Shown here: positions 38,884 to 48,523 of the stretch, one piece after another
How the letters are laid out: each line of letters starts with the position of its first letter
Position numbering within the stretch: position 1 is the first letter of the stretch
Assembly (NCBI RefSeq): GCF_032229285.1
Contig: NZ_CP135084.1
Coordinates: 1,116,001 to 1,180,000, forward strand
Source: Rheinheimera sp. MMS21-TC3
GTDB lineage: Bacteria; Pseudomonadota; Gammaproteobacteria; Enterobacterales; Alteromonadaceae
Reading direction: 5' to 3'
Length of the DNA stretch: 64,000 nt
Position numbers and translations under genes: made by a program
The notes under the pieces: generated by a model
The model's input: only the letters and a program-made list of their open reading frames with translations
Told to the model about the DNA's origin: nothing
Databases searched by the model: none

Positions 38884-39479
38884 GTCTGAATTTAAATTTA
38901 TCTGATATTGATATTAATGAACTAGATATTGAAAATATGGGCTCTTGGCCCCTAGTAGTAAAAGTGTTTTTTGCTTTTATGCTAGCGGCTGCAGTTTGTG
39001 CGCTAAGTTACTTTTTTATAATTGATAGTAAAATTGACGAACTAACTAAAGCACAAAGTAAAGAGCTTGAGTTACGGCAAACCTTTAAAACTAAATATGC
39101 AGCAGCTGTTAATTTGGAGCTTTATAAGCAGCAGATGGTGGATATGGAGAAATCTTTTTCTTCATTGTTAAAGCAATTACCAACTACTCATGAAACGCCA
39201 GGTTTGCTGGATGACGTAACTTATGTAGGTACTACAAGTGGCCTAACCTTTATTCGTATTAACTGGGAGCCAGAAATTGAAAAGGAATTTTATACTGAGT
39301 TGCCAATAAAAATAGAAGTTATAGGTGATTATCATCAATTTGGTAATTTTGTTAGTGAAGTCGCTAAGTTACCGCGTATAGTTAGCTTGCACGACTTTAC
39401 GATACAAACTGAAAAAGATGAACGACTACGTTTTAATGTTGTTGCAAAAACCTATAGATATAAAGAGGTGCAGCAATGA
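38880..39479 (+). CDS. pilO: Type IV pilus assembly protein PilO
   Basis: 199-residue partner of PilN. A short cytoplasmic start (LNLNLSDIDINELDIENMGS) leads to one membrane helix (KVFFAFMLAAAVCALSYFFI) and a periplasmic coiled-coil and ferredoxin-like domain ending in KTYRYKE. It sets spacing between the inner-membrane platform and the secretin. Four-base overlaps join it to pilN and pilP. Confidence 0.95.
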   Translation: MSLNLNLSDIDINELDIENMGSWPLVVKVFFAFMLAAAVCALSYFFIIDSKIDELTKAQSKELELRQTFKTKYAAAVNLELYKQQMVDMEKSFSSLLKQLPTTHETPGLLDDVTYVGTTSGLTFIRINWEPEIEKEFYTELPIKIEVIGDYHQFGNFVSEVAKLPRIVSLHDFTIQTEKDERLRFNVVAKTYRYKEVQQ

Positions 39480-40015
39480 TAAAAAGAATAGCTGCTATTG
39501 CGGTAAGTACAGTATTGTTAACCGGTTGCTTTGATGACTTAAGCGAAGTTCAGCAATACACTGAGCAAGTGAAAATGAGTACCAAAGCCAGAGTAGATCC
39601 TTTGCCTGAGGTAAAAGAGTTTGAGCATATAGCTTATATGGCAGTAAACTCAAGAAGTCCATTTTCTGAGCCAAGGCCTGAAGCAATTCAAGATAAGTTT
39701 CTACAAGTCCAGGACTGTTTACATCCAGATCCAAGGCGTAGAAAAGAACCTCTAGAAAAATATGCATTAGATAATTTAAAGATGCGAGGCACTTTAGGTG
39801 ATGTAGGTAATATATGGGCGCTAATTGAAGCGTCAGATAAAACCTTACACCGTGTAACTTTAAATAATCATATAGGGTTGTTTCATGGCCGCGTTATAAA
39901 CGTAGAGCTAACCCATATTGAATTATTAGAGTTAATTCCCGATGGCGCCGGATGTTGGAAAGAACGGACGACCATGCTGCAAATGGCGGATACGCCATCT
40001 GCTACAAGTAATTGA
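39476..40015 (+). CDS. pilP: Type IV pilus assembly lipoprotein PilP
   Basis: 179-residue lipoprotein with lipobox LLTGC (acylated Cys18). Its C-terminal homology-region-like domain (about 85-165, with LDNLKMRGTLGDVGNIWALIE) contacts the PilQ N domains. It links the PilN/O dimer to the secretin. It overlaps pilO by four bases and is followed by pilQ after 18 bp. Confidence 0.95.
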   Translation: MIKRIAAIAVSTVLLTGCFDDLSEVQQYTEQVKMSTKARVDPLPEVKEFEHIAYMAVNSRSPFSEPRPEAIQDKFLQVQDCLHPDPRRRKEPLEKYALDNLKMRGTLGDVGNIWALIEASDKTLHRVTLNNHIGLFHGRVINVELTHIELLELIPDGAGCWKERTTMLQMADTPSATSN

Positions 40016-40033
40016 TAAGTATGCGAGTAAATC

Positions 40034-42100
40034 ATGGATAAAATAATCACAACAATATCTGACAGATTCCTGCGCTCATTAGCCTACGTGCTAACGTTAA
40101 CTTTTCTGTCTTTGCCCGCAGCAGCTGTACCTCTGCTATATGATGTTAAATATAACCCGTTATTAACTGGAGAAACGGAAATTGAATTTGTATTTGACGA
40201 AGAGTTATATGCAGATCCCAGTATTCAAGTATTTAATGAACCTGCGCGGATAGAGCTCTTTTTTGATAACTCTGATTATGAAGAAAAACTAGAGCAAGTT
40301 CTAATCAATAAAGCTGGGGTTAAAAAAGTAACCTCAGAATTTGTTGGAGATGGTTTTAGAACAGTTATCTATTTAGATTACTTGAAAATATACCGTACCC
40401 GAGTAAAGGGTAATGTTTTCTATATGCATATATCGGATAACCCAACTTCAGATATAGTAGGCCAGGCTGCGGATGTAAAACCCACCTATATTAACCGAGT
40501 TAATGCTATTGACTTTCGTCGTGGCGATAAAGGTGAAGGGCGCATTTTAGTCTTTTTACGTGATAATACAGCAGCCGTTGACGTAGCTGAGCGGTTAGGC
40601 AAGCTTGAAGTTGAATTCCATAATACTGATATTTTAGATGAACTTTTATATCAGTTAGATGTTGTTGACTTTGGCACTATTGTTAAGGGGATTGAAACCT
40701 TTAAAGAAGCAGCCTCAACGCGATTAGTTATAGACACTACTGCTGAATTTACTTTTTCATATCAGCAAATTGATAATATATTCACATTAAATGTTGAGCG
40801 TGATACTACCAACAGAAGTGTACTGGGTGGTGGTAAAGAGTATAAAGGCAGAGCAATGTCTTTAAACTTTCAAGATATATCAATAAGAACTGTATTGCAG
40901 ATTATTGCCGATTATAATGGTTTTAACTTAGTAACGAGTGATTCTGTTACAGGAAATATTACCTTACGTCTTGATGGTACACCTTGGGACCAAGCCTTGG
41001 ATATAGTGTTACGGGTTAAAGGTTTAGATAAGCGTATGGATGGTAATATCTTAATGGTAGCACCAACAGAAGAGCTTGCTGTACGTGAAGCACGTGAGTT
41101 AGAAGCCAAGCAAAACGTGTCTAATTTAGAACCGTTATATTCGGACTTTTTATCAATTAATTATGCTAAAGCAAGTGATATAGCAGGCTTGTTAAGTAAT
41201 AAGGATGCGACTATCTTATCGGCTCGAGGCTCGGTCAATGTCGATGAGCGTACTAATACTATCTTAATTAAAGACACAGCTGAAAATATTGAAAGTGTTA
41301 GAAAGTTAATTGAACGCTTAGATGTGGCAGTTAAACAAGTTTTAATTGAAGCTAGAATGGTAACTGTACGCGATAAAGTTGATGATGAATTGGGTATTCG
41401 TTGGGGTTTTAGCGATCAACAAAGCAGCAGCGGCACCAATAAAGGAACTTCTGGAAGTGCTGGTGGTGCCAATAATATTGCTAATGGTGTTATGCCTGGT
41501 TTAGATAATCGTTGGAACGTAAATTTGCCAGCGAGTAATCCTGCCGGTAGTATAGCCTTTCATATTGCTCGTTTAGCAGATGGTACCTTACTTGATTTAG
41601 AGCTATCAGCTTTAGAACAAGAAAATAAAGGTGAAATCATTGCTAGTCCGCGTATAACCACGGCTAACCAAAAACAAGCTCGTATTGAGCAAGGTGTGGA
41701 AATACCTTATGTCCAAGCTGCTTCAAGTGGTGCTACTACCGTTGAGTTTAAAAAAGCAGTGTTAAGCTTAACTGTTACACCACAAATTACACCGGATAAT
41801 AAGATAATTTTAGACTTAATTATTACCCAAAATACCCGTGGTGAAACGGTAGCAACACCAACTGGGCCGGCAACAGCAATTGATACCCAAGAAATTCAAA
41901 CCCAAGTCTTAGTAGATAATGGTGAAACTATTGTTTTAGGCGGTATTTACCAGCAGCAAATTTTATCTACGGTAAGCAAAGTACCATTTTTTGGTGACAT
42001 TCCTTACTTAGGCCGATTATTTAAATCGACCAGTGAAGTAAATGAAAAAAATGAGTTACTCATTTTTGTAACACCAAAAATTATCACCGAAGGGCTGTAA
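40034..42100 (+). CDS. pilQ: Type IV pilus secretin PilQ
   Basis: Outer-membrane secretin channel of 688 residues with a signal peptide (LTFLSLPAAA). Two AMIN domains that bind peptidoglycan (about 35-130 and 150-255) are followed by a secretin short N domain (ISIRTVLQIIADYNGFN), a NolW-type N domain (about 360-440) and the secretin beta-barrel. The barrel contains the gate motif VPFFGDIPYLGRLF and the closing LLIFVTPKII. It is the last pil gene. A strong hairpin lies between it and aroK. Confidence 0.97.
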   Translation: MDKIITTISDRFLRSLAYVLTLTFLSLPAAAVPLLYDVKYNPLLTGETEIEFVFDEELYADPSIQVFNEPARIELFFDNSDYEEKLEQVLINKAGVKKVTSEFVGDGFRTVIYLDYLKIYRTRVKGNVFYMHISDNPTSDIVGQAADVKPTYINRVNAIDFRRGDKGEGRILVFLRDNTAAVDVAERLGKLEVEFHNTDILDELLYQLDVVDFGTIVKGIETFKEAASTRLVIDTTAEFTFSYQQIDNIFTLNVERDTTNRSVLGGGKEYKGRAMSLNFQDISIRTVLQIIADYNGFNLVTSDSVTGNITLRLDGTPWDQALDIVLRVKGLDKRMDGNILMVAPTEELAVREARELEAKQNVSNLEPLYSDFLSINYAKASDIAGLLSNKDATILSARGSVNVDERTNTILIKDTAENIESVRKLIERLDVAVKQVLIEARMVTVRDKVDDELGIRWGFSDQQSSSGTNKGTSGSAGGANNIANGVMPGLDNRWNVNLPASNPAGSIAFHIARLADGTLLDLELSALEQENKGEIIASPRITTANQKQARIEQGVEIPYVQAASSGATTVEFKKAVLSLTVTPQITPDNKIILDLIITQNTRGETVATPTGPATAIDTQEIQTQVLVDNGETIVLGGIYQQQILSTVSKVPFFGDIPYLGRLFKSTSEVNEKNELLIFVTPKIITEGL

Positions 42101-42108
42101 TTATGCTT

Positions 42109-42141
42109 TTCAGCCAGTATTCCTCAGGGATACTGGCTGAA
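42109..42141 (+). terminator. Long hairpin between pilQ and aroK
   Basis: TTCAGCCAGTAT and ATACTGGCTGAA pair perfectly. The inner TCC/GGG extends the stem to 15 bp with one G-T pair and a TCA loop. It begins 9 bases after the pilQ stop. Only TT follows, so it may be a partial terminator or an RNA-processing element. Confidence 0.6.
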
Positions 42142-42265
42142 TTAGAGAATTAGCTTGCCAACAAATGGGCATTCCTGACATAATCCAGCGCTTCAAACAT
42201 CCGCGGGAGCCATTTGGTCCTTGAATTCAACATTTTAAAGAGTTGGCTGATTAGCAATACGAAAT

Positions 42266-42784
42266 ATGGCAGAAAAACGTAATATCTTCCTTGTTGGCCC
42301 AATGGGTGCTGGAAAAAGCACAATTGGTCGTCACTTAGCAGACATGCTTCACCTTGAGTTCTACGATTCAGATCATGAAATAGAGCGTCGTACAGGCGCA
42401 GATATTGCTTGGGTATTTGATCTGGAAGGTGAAGAAGGTTTCCGAGTGCGTGAAGAAAACGTCATTCAGGATCTTACAGAACTCCAAGGCATTGTATTGG
42501 CAACTGGTGGCGGTTCGGTGTTAAGTAAAGAAACCCGTAACCGGCTGTCAGCACGAGGCATAGTCGTATATTTAGAAACTCCAATTGAGAAGCAGGTGGC
42601 AAGAACTCAGCGTGACAAGCGCAGACCCCTGTTACAGACTGATGAAGACCCTAAGCTAGTTTTAGAGCGCTTAGCGCAAGAGCGTAATCCTTTATATGAA
42701 GAGATTGCTGACTTTACCATTCGCACCGATGACCAAAGCGCTCGTGCAGTATCAAGCCACATTATTGATCAAATTGGTTTTTAA
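42266..42784 (+). CDS. aroK: Shikimate kinase AroK
   Basis: Phosphorylates shikimate at O3 in chorismate synthesis. The P-loop GPMGAGKST (11-19), shikimate-binding Asp34 in [17 protein letters not shown] and ATGGGSVL are visible. At 172 residues, with the [11 protein letters not shown] start, it resembles AroK rather than AroL. aroB follows after 30 bp. The 165-bp leader after pilQ contains the hairpin and probably its own promoter. Confidence 0.97.
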   Translation: MAEKRNIFLVGPMGAGKSTIGRHLADMLHLEFYDSDHEIERRTGADIAWVFDLEGEEGFRVREENVIQDLTELQGIVLATGGGSVLSKETRNRLSARGIVVYLETPIEKQVARTQRDKRRPLLQTDEDPKLVLERLAQERNPLYEEIADFTIRTDDQSARAVSSHIIDQIGF

Positions 42785-42814
42785 GTAATAAATACATCAT
42801 GGCGGGGAGCTGTA

Positions 42815-43885
42815 ATGCAAAAAGTTGAAGTACAACTTGGCGATCGCAGCTACCCAATATGCATTAATTCGCACTTTAACGATCTGCTTGCTGAATATAA
42901 ACTGTGTAAACAGGTCGTTATTGTTTCCAATCCAGTAGTTGCAGAGCTATATTTACCCCCGATAAAACACCTATTTAGCAAATCTCGCTTAGAAATTATT
43001 CTAATTCCTGACGGTGAAGTCTATAAAACACTGGAATCATTTGAATTAATTCAGTCGTTTTTACTGCAGCATCAATTTTCTCGTGATGTTTTATTAGTTG
43101 CGCTTGGTGGCGGTGTTATTGGTGATCTAACTGGCTTTGTTGCAGCAACTTATCAGCGAGGTGTGCGATTTTTACAAATTCCCACTACTTTATTGGCTCA
43201 AGTAGATTCTTCAGTTGGTGGTAAAACAGCTGTTAATCATGTGCTCGGTAAAAATATGATAGGTGCTTTTAAACAACCGGTACAAGTGCTTATTAACACT
43301 CAAGCTTTAGTAACCTTGCCAAGTAAAGAATTTGCTGCTGGCATGGCTGAAGTGATTAAATATGCCGTAATTGCTGATAAAGACTTCTTCAGTTGGCTTC
43401 TTGCTCAACAACAGGCAATTTTAGCTCTAGATAATTCTGTTCTAGGGCAGATGATTAAGCATTGTTGTCAAATGAAAGCTGATATCGTTAGCCGAGATGA
43501 AACCGAGCAAGGTGATCGTGCTTTATTGAATCTGGGGCATACCTTTGGCCATGCTATTGAAGCCCATCTAGGTTATGGTAGTTGGTTACACGGAGAGGCG
43601 GTAGCTGTAGGCATGGTGATGGCAGCAAAGTTATCATTAGCACGAGGCTGGTTAGCACAACAAGATATTGACCAGTTAACCGCATTATTAATTGCTTTTT
43701 CTTTACCTACAAGTGTCCCGAAAGATATGCATATCACTGACTTTTTACCTTATATGAAAATGGATAAAAAAGTTATAAATGGTAAAATGCGATTTGTACT
43801 GCCAATGACTATAGGATCTTGTGCACTAATTGATGATGTAACTGAAGATGAGCTATTGCAGGTGTTTGCTGATGGACTGCATTAA
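42815..43885 (+). CDS. aroB: 3-dehydroquinate synthase
   Basis: NAD-dependent enzyme converting DAHP to 3-dehydroquinate. Blocks: PDGEVYKTLESFELI, ALGGGVIGDLTGFVAATYQR, PTTLLAQVDSSVGGKTAVNH, zinc-ligand region NLGHTFGHAIEAHLGY and HGEAVAVGMVMAA. 356 residues. GGGGAG precedes the ATG. Its last 14 bases overlap damX. Confidence 0.98.
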   Translation: MQKVEVQLGDRSYPICINSHFNDLLAEYKLCKQVVIVSNPVVAELYLPPIKHLFSKSRLEIILIPDGEVYKTLESFELIQSFLLQHQFSRDVLLVALGGGVIGDLTGFVAATYQRGVRFLQIPTTLLAQVDSSVGGKTAVNHVLGKNMIGAFKQPVQVLINTQALVTLPSKEFAAGMAEVIKYAVIADKDFFSWLLAQQQAILALDNSVLGQMIKHCCQMKADIVSRDETEQGDRALLNLGHTFGHAIEAHLGYGSWLHGEAVAVGMVMAAKLSLARGWLAQQDIDQLTALLIAFSLPTSVPKDMHITDFLPYMKMDKKVINGKMRFVLPMTIGSCALIDDVTEDELLQVFADGLH

Positions 43886-45239
43886 ATTACAACATCAAGC
43901 TGATGCTTTAAAACACTTATTACCGATTCAGCATGATTGGTTTAATCGTTTACTATTTCAGTTATCTTTTAATGATATCGAGCTTATTCAAACCTTAGGC
44001 GCTACTGGCAGTGGTAAGTCTACTTTAGCTTTGGCGCTTGCTGAATTATTGTCTGAACAATTTAATGTTGCTTTACTAACTGCAACAGCAGATTTGAGCA
44101 GCACAGCGAGTATTCAACAGCAATGGTTTGGTGAAGTATTTGCTGATAGTGATTTAGCTGCACATGTAGTTGAATATTCTAAAAGCCAAGCTTTATGTTT
44201 AATTATTGATGATGGACAAAATCTAAATCCAGAGTTGCTTCAGCAAATTATTGCTTTACCCATCAGGTGCTTTGTATTTGCTACTAAAGCTGTAACTCCT
44301 GCCGGCTTAACCTTAACTATTAATCAAGCAACCCTTGTCGATGCCCAGCAGTTATTAGCAAGCCAACAGTTAAGTACAGAGCAACTTGCTTTAGGTTTGC
44401 AACAAGCTAATGGTAATTTGCATTCTTTGCTTAATATTGGTTCAACCACAACTTTAGCTAAAGCTAGTAAAGCAGCTCACTCAAAACCGATTAATCGCAA
44501 GCTATTAGCCTTAGTGATTTGTATAGCTTTAATTGCCATAATAGCTTTAGTAACTAACTATATTTTTATTAATCAGACAGATCTAACTAACCAAGGGAGT
44601 GACTTGGTTCAGCCGAAGCAGAGCTTTCCAGCTTTATCTCAACCGCTAGAAGCCGAGTTAATAGAGAATAACTCTGACTTAACATCTGAGGCTATTATTG
44701 AAACTGAAGTAACTGCTAAACCAGTGGAATCAGCTGAGGAAGTGATTGTAAATGATAATATAACCAGCACAGCAGTAGATGTTGAGGCTAAACTAGAGAC
44801 TCATTCTGAGCCTGTATTGGCAACAAACCCTAGTAGTGAACTTGCCCAACCACCATTGAAATCCATAGCTGATTTAGAAGCTTCAGAGCCATCTATTCCT
44901 ACTAAGCTATTACAAAAATGTGATTCAGGGGTTTTGCTCGCCGCTGATAAGAATGATGCAGTTTTACAATTAGCGGTATTATCCAATATAACAGCTTTTG
45001 AGCGCTTACAAGGGCGATATCCAGAACTAACTATGTATTGCTATCAACGAAGTTGGCAGGGGCAAGCTCAGTTTGTTATTGTATTAGGTCCATTTCCAGA
45101 TAATAAGTTGGCACGTAATGCAAAAAGTCGTTTGCCTGGCAAATTAGCGACATCAGGAAGCTTTATTAAAAGCATTAAGGCAGTACAAGCTGAAATTGAT
45201 GCCTTTGCTGTTAGCCAACATCTTAGTGTTGAAGAATAG
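43872..45239 (+). CDS. damX: Cell division protein DamX, ATPase-like domain plus SPOR domain
   Basis: 455 residues from ATG 43872 (an in-frame ATG lies 24 bases upstream). An N-terminal P-loop domain has GATGSGKST (43-51) and a Walker-B-like LCLIIDDGQNL. A membrane helix (about 213-236), an acidic Glu/Thr/Ser-rich periplasmic linker and a C-terminal SPOR domain (about 370-455, with YCYQRSWQGQAQFVIVLGPF) follow. SPOR brings DamX to the septal ring. The position between aroB and dam is conserved. The ATP-binding half is typical of this family, although its function is not understood. Confidence 0.92.
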   Translation: MDCIKLQHQADALKHLLPIQHDWFNRLLFQLSFNDIELIQTLGATGSGKSTLALALAELLSEQFNVALLTATADLSSTASIQQQWFGEVFADSDLAAHVVEYSKSQALCLIIDDGQNLNPELLQQIIALPIRCFVFATKAVTPAGLTLTINQATLVDAQQLLASQQLSTEQLALGLQQANGNLHSLLNIGSTTTLAKASKAAHSKPINRKLLALVICIALIAIIALVTNYIFINQTDLTNQGSDLVQPKQSFPALSQPLEAELIENNSDLTSEAIIETEVTAKPVESAEEVIVNDNITSTAVDVEAKLETHSEPVLATNPSSELAQPPLKSIADLEASEPSIPTKLLQKCDSGVLLAADKNDAVLQLAVLSNITAFERLQGRYPELTMYCYQRSWQGQAQFVIVLGPFPDNKLARNAKSRLPGKLATSGSFIKSIKAVQAEIDAFAVSQHLSVEE

Positions 45240-45244
45240 CCGCA

Positions 45245-46081
45245 ATGTTGCAACCAGAGCGTAAAAGTAGAGCCTTTCTAAAGTGGGCGGGCGGTAAATA
45301 TAAACTAGTAGATGAAATAAAACAGCATTTACCGCAAGCAGATATACTTATTGAACCTTTTGTTGGTGCAGCATCAGTCTTTTTAAATACTAACTATGCG
45401 CATTATCAGCTTAATGACATTAATGCTGATTTAATTAATTTATATCAAATAGTAAAGTCTCGCGCTGAGCAGTTTATTGCTGATGCTAGTAGTACTTTTT
45501 GTGATAGCAGCAATCAAAAAAATAGCTATTTAAATTTACGCCAACAGTTTAATCAAAGCCAAGACCAATACGAAAGAGCTATTTTGTTTTTGTATTTGAA
45601 TCGGCATGGTTACAACGGTTTATGCCGTTATAATCTTTCTGGTAAGTTTAATGTTCCATTTGGCAGTTATAAAAAACCATATTTTCCTTTAGAAGAATTA
45701 TGGTTTTTCTCCGAAAAAGCACAGCAGGCTGACTTCGTATGTAGTAGTTATCAGCAGGTTATGGAGCAGGCACCGAAAAATGCGGTTATTTATTGTGACC
45801 CACCTTATGTACCACTTAGTAAAACAGCAAGCTTTACTAGTTATGCTAAACAAGGTTTTAACTTAGATGATCAAGCGGCTTTAGCTAATCAAGCGGAGCT
45901 ATTACAGCAACGAGGTAATACTGTTGTGATTAGTAATCACGATACCACGCTAACTCGAAAAATCTATCATCAAGCAAAATTACATAGCATTCAAGTTAAT
46001 CGGTCAATAAGTCAAAATGGTGCGGGGAGAAAAAAAGTAGCTGAATTATTTGCAGTTTATAAAGGGCATAAGCTGAAGTAA
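45245..46081 (+). CDS. dam: DNA adenine methylase Dam
   Basis: N6-adenine methyltransferase for GATC sites, used in mismatch repair and replication timing. AdoMet motif FLKWAGGKYKLV lies near residue 11, EPFVGAASVFLN near 38 and the catalytic DPPY in IYCDPPYVPLS near 182, the order of the D12-class alpha group. It has 278 residues. It lies five bases after damX, and its stop is one base from the convergent DUF2970 stop, so no terminator separates them. Confidence 0.97.
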   Translation: MLQPERKSRAFLKWAGGKYKLVDEIKQHLPQADILIEPFVGAASVFLNTNYAHYQLNDINADLINLYQIVKSRAEQFIADASSTFCDSSNQKNSYLNLRQQFNQSQDQYERAILFLYLNRHGYNGLCRYNLSGKFNVPFGSYKKPYFPLEELWFFSEKAQQADFVCSSYQQVMEQAPKNAVIYCDPPYVPLSKTASFTSYAKQGFNLDDQAALANQAELLQQRGNTVVISNHDTTLTRKIYHQAKLHSIQVNRSISQNGAGRKKVAELFAVYKGHKLK

Positions 46082-46082
46082 G

Positions 46083-46280
46083 TTAACTAAGTACCCAATT
46101 AATAATTAATAACAGTGTGAATACAAATAATACAGTTAAAATTACCGCGGTAATAATATAAGGAATTGGATTTTTATCGGTAAAGTCATGTTCTCTTTGC
46201 TGCTCTGATTGCACACCTATAAGGGCGCCAAATACTGCTTTAAGTACTTTTAAAAATTTAGGGTTGCTCTTTTTAGTCAA
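46083..46280 (-). CDS. DUF2970 small membrane protein
   Basis: About 65 residues. A basic N-terminus (TKKSNPKFLKVLKAVFGALI) is followed by the family's GVQSEQQREHDF signature and one C-terminal membrane helix (PYIITAVILTVLFVFTLLLI). I favour TTG at 46280, seven bases after the stop of the upstream 82-residue gene, because the protein then has the usual DUF2970 length. A GTG at 46313 would give 76 residues and a 26-base overlap. Function unknown. Convergent with dam. Confidence 0.75.
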   Translation of the reverse strand: MTKKSNPKFLKVLKAVFGALIGVQSEQQREHDFTDKNPIPYIITAVILTVLFVFTLLLIINWVLS

Positions 46281-46287
46281 GTTTACT

Positions 46288-46536
46288 CTATGACTTCTTA
46301 CTTGGTGAGGCACGATTAATCAGCTCAAGTAAATCAACAAAGTGGAATTGGGTTGAACGGCTTTGTCCTTTAAGCCAACTAAACCAGCTTTGGCTGTTAA
46401 CTGTACTACAAAGGTAAGTACTATCACTATTGCTGCTGGTGCAGCTTTTATCCTTAGGCAGCAGAAAATATAAGCTAGCAATGACGATTAGTATTGCGCT
46501 AATCAAAGCGATTTTTAACGTGACTGTTGACTTCAT
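46288..46536 (-). CDS. Unknown 82-residue membrane-anchored protein
   Basis: One N-terminal hydrophobic segment (LKIALISAILIVIASLYFLL) is followed by a short, Ser-rich, probably periplasmic part with two Cys (KSCTSS, TYLCST), which could form a disulfide. I do not recognise a family. GGA about 9 bases before the ATG fits a ribosome site. It is immediately upstream of the DUF2970 gene on the same strand and the two are probably one transcript. The 190-bp AT-rich region before it separates it from divergent rpe. Confidence 0.6.
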   Translation of the reverse strand: MKSTVTLKIALISAILIVIASLYFLLPKDKSCTSSNSDSTYLCSTVNSQSWFSWLKGQSRSTQFHFVDLLELINRASPSKKS

Positions 46537-46645
46537 GTTAATTCCATTTTAAAAGCAAGCTTAGTAATAATAAATCATTTGCTACTTTGATACAAGGTGC
46601 TCAATAAGCAATCAATTCATGGTTGGGATATTTGTTATAGTAAAA

Positions 46646-46660
46646 TTGTATCTTATACAA
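46646..46660. promoter_or_regulatory. Palindrome TTGTAT-CTT-ATACAA upstream of rpe
   Basis: A perfect 6+6 inverted repeat with a 3-base spacer lies in the divergent rpe / small-gene spacer, 66 bases before the rpe ATG. The half-sites equal those of the HutC-like operator in the hut region (spacer 0 there). Function is unassigned. Confidence 0.35.
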
Positions 46661-46725
46661 AAATTAAGTTTGTAATCGGTTATAATCAAACCAAATTATT
46701 TATTATAAATGTTATGGATTAAATT

Positions 46726-47400
46726 ATGCAGCCTTACCTAATTGCACCTTCTATCCTTTCTGCAGATTTTGCGCGCTTAGGCGATGACGTTGCAGCTGTA
46801 TTAGCTGCAGACGCTGATGTAGTACATTTTGATGTAATGGATAACCATTATGTGCCAAATTTAACGATGGGCCCTATGGTGTGTAAAGCGTTACGAGATT
46901 ATGGTATTACAGCACCCATTGATGTTCATTTAATGGTTGAACCTGTAGATGCACTAGTGCCGCAATTTGCCAAAGCAGGCGCGAGTATTATTAGTTTTCA
47001 TCCGGAAGCTTCAAGGCATATTGATCGTACCGTGCAATTAATTAAAGATAATGGCTGCCAAGCCGGTCTAGTATTTAATCCTGCAACGCCGCTAAGTTAC
47101 CTTGATTATATGTTAGATAAAATAGACTTAGTGTTGTTAATGTCTGTGAACCCAGGCTTCGGTGGTCAAAAGTTTATCCCTGCTACCTTAGATAAATTAG
47201 CTGCAGTACGAAAACTAATTGATAACAGTGGCCTAGATATTCGCCTAGAAGTTGATGGCGGCGTGACAGTAGATAATATTAGTGATATCGCTAAAGCGGG
47301 TGCTGATATGTTTGTCGCCGGCTCTGCTATTTTTAATACCGACAATTACGCTAAAACTATTGCTAAAATGCGGCAGCAACTCGCTACAGTTGCTCGATAA
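46726..47400 (+). CDS. rpe: Ribulose-phosphate 3-epimerase
   Basis: Pentose phosphate enzyme interconverting ribulose 5-phosphate and xylulose 5-phosphate. TIM-barrel with [37 protein letters not shown], the phosphate loop [14 protein letters not shown] and LEVDGGV. 224 residues. In many relatives gph stands between rpe and trpS; here trpS follows directly after 56 bp and no gph remnant is visible. Confidence 0.98.
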   Translation: MQPYLIAPSILSADFARLGDDVAAVLAADADVVHFDVMDNHYVPNLTMGPMVCKALRDYGITAPIDVHLMVEPVDALVPQFAKAGASIISFHPEASRHIDRTVQLIKDNGCQAGLVFNPATPLSYLDYMLDKIDLVLLMSVNPGFGGQKFIPATLDKLAAVRKLIDNSGLDIRLEVDGGVTVDNISDIAKAGADMFVAGSAIFNTDNYAKTIAKMRQQLATVAR

Positions 47401-47456
47401 TAAAATATTTGTAGGCATTAGCCTGAAATTAATAACATAAAGAAGTGGATATAAAT

Positions 47457-48461
47457 ATGAGTAATAAACCCATTGTTTTAAGTGGTGCGCAGCCATCAGG
47501 CCAGTTAACAATCGGCAATTATCTGGGTGCGTTACGGCAGTGGGATAGAATGCAGGATGATTATAATTGTCTCTATTGCATAGTGGACTTACATGCCATT
47601 ACAGTACGCCAAGAGCCAGAAAAGTTAAGAGCTGCTTCATTAGATAGTTTAGCCTTATATCTAGCTTGCGGTATTGATCCAGCGCGCTCAGCAGTATTTA
47701 TGCAATCACATGTGCCAGAGCATAGTCAGCTAGCTTGGGTGTTAAATTGCTATACCCAATTTGGCGAGCTTAGCCGGATGACGCAATTTAAAGATAAATC
47801 AGAGCGGCATAATAATAATGTTAACGCTGGTTTATTTACTTATCCGGTATTAATGGCGGCCGATATTTTATTGTATCAAGCCAATCAAATTCCGGTAGGG
47901 CACGATCAGAAGCAGCATTTAGAATTAGCTCGTGATGTTGCTATGCGTTTTAATGCGTTGCATGGTGAGGTATTTACTGTACCAGAACCCTTTATACCCA
48001 GTGTTGCTGCTAGAGTTATGAGCTTGCAAGAGCCAACTAAGAAGATGTCAAAGTCGGATGAGAATCCATGGAATTTTGTTGGCTTATTGGAAGATCCTAA
48101 AATGATCAGCAAAAAGTTTAAAAAAGCCATGACCGACTCACAAGATCCACCGCGGGTTTATTTTGATTTAGAAAATAAGCCTGGCGTTGCTAACCTGCTG
48201 AGTATTTATAGTGGTGTAACAGGTAAAACGGTTGCAGCGTTAGAGGCAGAGTACGAAGGCAAGATGTATGGTCATTTAAAAACTGATGTCGCTGATGCGG
48301 TTATTGCTTTGCTTGAACCTGTACAGCAGAAATTTAAAGCGTTGCGGCAAGACCAAACTACATTAAACGAAGTTATGCGTGCTGGTGCTGAAAAAGCAAG
48401 GCAGCGTGCGGCAATTACTTTGCAACAAGTGAATCAAGCGGTAGGCTTTGTCGCACCTTAG
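47457..48461 (+). CDS. trpS: Tryptophan--tRNA ligase
   Basis: Class I aminoacyl-tRNA synthetase. The HIGH-equivalent is TIGN in [17 protein letters not shown], and KMSKS appears as [23 protein letters not shown] is also conserved. The ATG at 47457 gives 334 residues and has AGAAGTGG 8 bases upstream; a GTG 12 bases earlier falls inside that ribosome site. Confidence 0.98.
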   Translation: MSNKPIVLSGAQPSGQLTIGNYLGALRQWDRMQDDYNCLYCIVDLHAITVRQEPEKLRAASLDSLALYLACGIDPARSAVFMQSHVPEHSQLAWVLNCYTQFGELSRMTQFKDKSERHNNNVNAGLFTYPVLMAADILLYQANQIPVGHDQKQHLELARDVAMRFNALHGEVFTVPEPFIPSVAARVMSLQEPTKKMSKSDENPWNFVGLLEDPKMISKKFKKAMTDSQDPPRVYFDLENKPGVANLLSIYSGVTGKTVAALEAEYEGKMYGHLKTDVADAVIALLEPVQQKFKALRQDQTTLNEVMRAGAEKARQRAAITLQQVNQAVGFVAP

Positions 48462-48523
48462 TCTGTTTGATTTATAGTTAATGATTTTGTTTAGTTATGC
48501 CGTTAAAAATACAGGTGTATTAA

